Source: Punctularia strigosozonata HHB-11173 SS5 (taxonomy: Eukaryota; Basidiomycota; Agaricomycetes; Corticiales; Punctulariaceae). Taken from it: DNA of 64,000 nucleotides. The position numbers and the translations under genes were made by a program. Below the pieces are notes generated by a model. The model did not search any database, was not told where the DNA came from, and saw only the letters and a list, made by a program, of their open reading frames with translations. Below, piece after piece: positions 59,761 through 64,000 of this stretch (positions are counted from its first letter, which is position 1; the number at the start of each line of letters is the position of its first letter). Where the stretch lies: assembly GCF_000264995.1 (NCBI RefSeq), contig NW_006767434.1:674969-738968 (forward strand), given 5' to 3'.

Positions 59761-61385
59761 TTAGATGCTCATGACCTTCCCCCGCGCCTCGAGCGCTACG
59801 TCCTCGCCTTCGCTGATCACCGCACTCGCCGTCCTGTCCCTGACGCCTTTCAAGAAGCGCACGAGCTCCGTCCCGCCCGTACCCTTGATCTTATCCTCCT
59901 CCTCACCCTCCGCCTTTTCCTGCTCGCGCGCGGCCATCTCCTTCTTCTGTTGCCTCTCCCGCGCGCTCGGCCCGACGATGTACATCGCGACGACGCGCAT
60001 GTGCGAATCGCGGAACCGCTTCAGCGCGCGCACCGCGTCGTTGTACGCGTCCAACAGCTCCGGGAACGACGCCGCATTGGCGAGAACGAGCGACCGGAGC
60101 GGGCGGGGGTTGGCGGAGAGGTGATTGAGGAAGGCGCGGTGGTGACGCGGCATGTACGACTGCATGCGGGTAAGGAACGCCTGCTGGTGCTGTTGTGGCC
60201 TAGGTTGCGACGACGAGGAGGAAGTGGGGGAGGGGGAAGAGGATGAACGCCCGGTGAGCGCCGCGTGGTGGCTGTATTCATCCACGCCGAGGAAGACGTC
60301 GAGCGCGTGCACGAGGGCGCTCTGGCCCGCGCTCGGCCCGCTCTTCTCCACGGGTTCCTGCAGGCCAAACTCCTCGATACCTTCGAATACCCACTTCCGC
60401 GCGCCCTCGGCATCGGCGGCGTCCTCGCCCTTGAACCAGGGCCGGATGTCATGGTAGAACTCTTCAGGGTCGCAGCCCTCGCGCACGGCGAGGAGGAGGG
60501 AGGTAAGGGCGTCGATGACAGCGGAGAGTGAGAGGAGGTAGGACGTGATGCGCGAGAAGGCAAGCGCGTCCGATACGAAAGCTTCATCCATCATAGCTTG
60601 CATGAGCGCGAGCGCTTCTGCTCCCCGGAGCTCGATCCGCGCCGAGGCGAGGTAGAACTCGGACTCGGAGCGCGTTTGAGTGAACGTCGTCACGGTCGTG
60701 ATGTTGTCTATTGTCGGCAGTGGCGGCTCCTCCGAGTCTGAGGGCGCGGAACCAGGCTTGAATGCCCAGTTGTAGAGCACGTCGTCGGAGTATGTGAGCA
60801 CCGGGGGAAGGCGAAGTTGTGCGCAGACTTGGAAAAGAGGGACGGAGATGGAACGCGGAATAAGAATTGGCACGGCGAGGGGGAGGGTATGCACGTAAAA
60901 GTGAAGGAGCCAGGCGAGGACATGGTGGGCTCTCCGCAGCAGAACTTCGGACGAGGCCAGTTCTTGTATCGAAAGGAGAGGTATCTAGGCAGCCAGACCG
61001 ACGACGATCAGCCTGTGGCTACGCTCGCATACAAATACTGGGATCCGCTTACTTCGCGCACTCTCGTTCGCCATCGTTCACTTTGGCACAACTGCTCCTG
61101 CGTCAACTGAGGCTTGCTGGCCAGCTGGAGCCTAGAATGAATCGCGTCTTCGAGTGCATCCTCCCATCGGTCCCATCGCGCAGGGAGGCGCGTGAGCGGT
61201 GGCTCAGGAGGCATGAAGCCCGTGCGGGTATCGACGTCGAAATCGTGCGCGGCGAGCGTCGTCGTATCAGGTACACCGGCCGGGCGGGACGCAAGCGCGT
61301 CCGGGCGCGGTGAGGTGAGGAAATGTTGCGCTGAAAGGTGGGCGAGCGGGCTCGTGGCCTGCGACGGGTTGGGTGATGTGGTCAT
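59761..61385 (-). CDS. Indoleamine 2,3-dioxygenase
   Basis: A heme enzyme that opens the indole ring of tryptophan to N-formylkynurenine, the first step to kynurenine and de novo NAD. Two exons join in phase: 61385-61053 and 60984-59761 (intron GTAAGC...CCTAG), giving 518 aa. Family blocks in order: DFDVDTRTGFMPPEPPL, ELASSEVLLRRAHHVLAWLL, PPVLTYSDDVLYNWAF, FYLASARIELRGAEALALMQ, CDPEEFYHDIRPWFKG, SGPSAGQSALVHALDVFLGV and YMPRHHRAFLNHLSANPRPL. The proximal heme ligand is probably H439 in FRDSHMRVVAMYIV. A Ser/Pro/Gln insert near residue 357-378 and a charged C-terminal tail are extra to the core. The first ATG after an upstream TTG-only extension is used. The gene runs toward the transposon, 219 bp from it. 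Confidence 0.93.
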
Positions 61386-63357
61386 TTTGGAGTCCTTGGG
61401 GATAGTACTAGTGGTAGCAATGGTGATATTGGCTGGGTCACCGGGCTTGGTACGAGGAGTGGAAAGGGGGGCCGGATCTAATCCGTTGCAGGTTATCCGG
61501 GCGGCAGTGACACTAAACTCGGAACGCGGTGACGGGTGGATCCCCTGTGAGATCAATGTCGGGATCAAGGTCCTTTGAAAACGCAGGGGACGGTCCGTAC
61601 GGTTTTGTAAGGCAGGAGGAGCAAGAGGGAGATGCTTGCTAAGATGATCTTGTGCACAGTATCACGCCATGGAAAACATATTAGCCCGGCTGGATCGAGC
61701 CCGTTCCATACCCTTCCCCTGATCGCTTCCCTTGCCCGTCTCCATTCTTTTCGTAACCTGGGTTACGCGGGATAACGCAGTAAGATTGATAGTAAAGCAG
61801 CACAGCAGGTTGAGGTAAAGACGGGACGAGGACGGTAAGAACCCGGTCTGATGGCGTTGTTACATCCATTGACCCACGTTCATCTTGGTCAGATTCGAAC
61901 TCCATCAATTATCAATACACTCCGTGCTCCGTTGACTTTTTCGTCGTAAAGGATCCTACTGCTCGGCGACATCTATTGCACTTCTGTAACTGCATAGGGC
62001 CGGGCTCTGAGTCTAACCGTGGACCCAGTAGAGCATGCTTGCAAGATCTCATCTAGAATTGAGCTCCGCCTCCGCAGAGGGAAAGGCTGACTGTAATCTT
62101 GACGCTGACGAAGATGGAACATGCCGACGGGCGGATGACGCATGGGCACGGCTAACGGGGTGGTCTTGCTATGACCGCCCTCGCTGTGCGCAAACCTGGG
62201 ATCGCCTTGGGCTTTGGGCAGGACTTGCTTGGCCCTGAATTAGATAATCGAGGCTCTAACATTGATGGGAGAAATGCGAAGATATCCGCTCAATGCAACA
62301 ACGCAGTCCTATGTGAATACTCGTACTTAAATATGGACCTCCGCTCGCTCTCCTGCTTGAACCACCGTCTCCCTGGGCGGGGAGACGATCATCACAACGT
62401 GCAACCTTCCGAAGTTCCAGCTTCTGCTTGAAGGACTGCCGATATATTCTCTAACTGGTTTGTCGACCATCAGGCTGGCGCCTTGGGAGCACATGGGGCT
62501 TCGGCGCGGATCGTTCACGTCCACATACACACATTTCGAAGAAGTCATGCAATATCGAGCCTTGTGATCAACGTTGCACCCCTTAATCCCTGTAAGTGCT
62601 CACCCCAGCATGTAGCCCGCTGTTTTCGCTCCTTCCCGCGCTCATTGATCGTCCTCCACTGCTACCGGGTCAAGAGCTCCGTCGATGCGATTAACCCCTT
62701 GGATCTTGCGCCAGGCGCTCTAATTTATCCTTCTCCCGCTTCTAAGTAATTGGTGATATACATCACTCCCGCTCATGATGCTCGAACTTGCCACCCACGC
62801 GCTAAGTTCCGCAGAGACGATCGAGCCACTTCGGGATTTACTATCCGCGTAAGGGGATACATGAACATCACGGAAACTTGCGTCATGCATTCGTATTCTT
62901 CGAGCGCCTCACAATCCGCCCGACAGTGTGGGGAATTTCTTCCTCTGCTACTTCCCGAACCTCCCACCATCCCGCCATCAGAAACAACGGCCGGACGAAG
63001 ATGAATTGCGGTTCGGCACGAAAGCGGCCAGCGGCTCTCGGATATTACGATGAGACGCGAATATCGTCTTACTGAATCAACTGTGGGTACCAAGGGCGTC
63101 GGATCGGGACCGCCCGCTTCGCGCTTTTCCCCGAACTGTGTATGTGTGCAGCTTTGCGTTTGGTCTGATGGACTCGGAGGAAATGCCAGCGATCGTCGGG
63201 CACCGGCAGCGGGTACAAGCTTTGCTTCCGTTCACTCACGCATCAGAACCACCGACGCGACACCACCATCGGGGCAAGGCGCGGGATGATTAGCAGGCGA
63301 TCCGATCGAGCACGACGGATTTTTCCGTTGCCTCCAACGGGTAGAGCTTGGTTGTGC
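61386..63357. other. Upstream of the dioxygenase; no gene seen
   Basis: The first few hundred bases should hold the promoter of the dioxygenase gene. Beyond that only short overlapping frames occur on both strands, with no recognised domain or repeat. Confidence 0.5.
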
Positions 63358-63815
63358 TCAGGTTTGCTTTCCCGCCATATTATTTACCTCGGCATGTCGA
63401 AAGAAGCGAGGTGGTGTCAACCTACGTTGATTCATAGCATCCAGCGTCAATCCACATGAATGCTTTATAGGTTGCAGTTCACAGAGTATATGAAGTGCGC
63501 GATCCAAGGCACTCACTGTCAGAGAGTCATATACATCAACAGCTCTTTGCAACCTTTGATCCATACTAAGGACGGGTGCGAGCACATCTGCGACTGTGGA
63601 AGGCATGCCCGCTCACCTGTTCAGAGACGTATTTCTACCTGTAGCAGGGCTTGTCCCGGAACCACAGGTACCGTGATTCGACATTGATCGAGAACCTTCA
63701 ATCGAATGTAACTAGCAAGTGTTGAGTGCGAGCTGAGGAAGGATCCATACGTTGGATATCCGGATAGATGATTAACCGCTTCGGAATAAGAACAACTGCC
63801 AACGAAGCCAATCAA
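63358..63815 (-). other. Possible exons of a minus-strand gene, not recognised
   Basis: Two adjacent minus-strand open stretches (63815-63621 and 63606-63358) could be neighbouring exons. The second reads LQRAVDVYDSLTVSALDRAL then HILCELQPI, which has helical character, but no family is recognised and neither a start nor a stop can be fixed. It could equally be chance. Confidence 0.25.
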
Positions 63816-64000
63816 GAGCGATCCGAATCCCTCGGTTTCAATTCACTGCATAAACATTGAGCAATTGGAGGTCGGCTTCACTGAAACGCGGGGAGGTGTC
63901 AAACTACGCCTACAAGCACGACAATTGTGAGCCTCTAGTGACTCGTGCGGAATAGTGAGAAGTTGAACAGCTTAGTGAACATAGCTGCCTAGCTCAGTGC

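Noticed and set aside
1-64000. CRISPR arrays, bacterial operons, rRNA genes
   Set aside because: None was seen. Spliced genes and retroelements show a eukaryotic nuclear genome.

Overview
The window is nuclear DNA of a basidiomycete fungus, most likely an Agaricomycete. Host genes are broken by many short introns (about 47-60 nt, GT...AG), and the gene set is typical: a basidiomycete-style TALE homeobox factor, a Nud1/Cdc11 scaffold, a membrane-anchored P450 and a two-exon IDO. Exon coordinates below are my own splice readings, checked by reading-frame phase and family motifs. Nothing was compared with a database.

Layout. 1-7.6 kb is transposon DNA: a Tad1-like LINE on the minus strand (ORF1 and ORF2), cut on the left by the end of an LTR that runs off the window. 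7.6-37.7 kb is a normal gene block: geranylgeranyltransferase-I beta (+), Vts1-like SAM protein (+), F-box protein (-), GH20 beta-N-acetylhexosaminidase with 11 introns (-), a probably decayed epoxide hydrolase (+), a 13-exon Nud1/Cdc11 LRR scaffold (+), a TALE homeobox factor (+) and a cytochrome P450 (-). 38-50.4 kb is an accessory stretch: coding-like fragments I do not recognise, an intron-bearing tRNA-Gly(GCC), a relic of its 3' half 9 kb away, remains of two unrecognised multi-exon genes (one with C2H2-like fingers), four solo LTRs sitting in those genes, and a small MITE. 52.0-61.4 kb holds an unrecognised conserved-looking gene (-), a complete DNA transposon, and indoleamine 2,3-dioxygenase (-). 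The last 2.6 kb is mostly unassigned.

The most interesting object is the transposon at 53471-59541. It is 6071 bp long, has terminal inverted repeats of about 220-240 bp with a 115-bp core identical at both ends, and is flanked by a perfect 9-bp target duplication (GTTGAGAAG). It carries two spliced genes that point at each other and stop 8 bp apart: a 975-aa protein that looks like the fungal DUF6589 family and a 734-aa RecQ-like superfamily-2 helicase. Precise ends plus a target duplication suggest that the DUF6589 protein is the transposase of a helicase-bearing transposon family. The element lies 31 bp upstream of the start codon of the neighbouring minus-strand gene. Both of its genes start just inside a TIR, so the TIRs probably also act as paired promoters.
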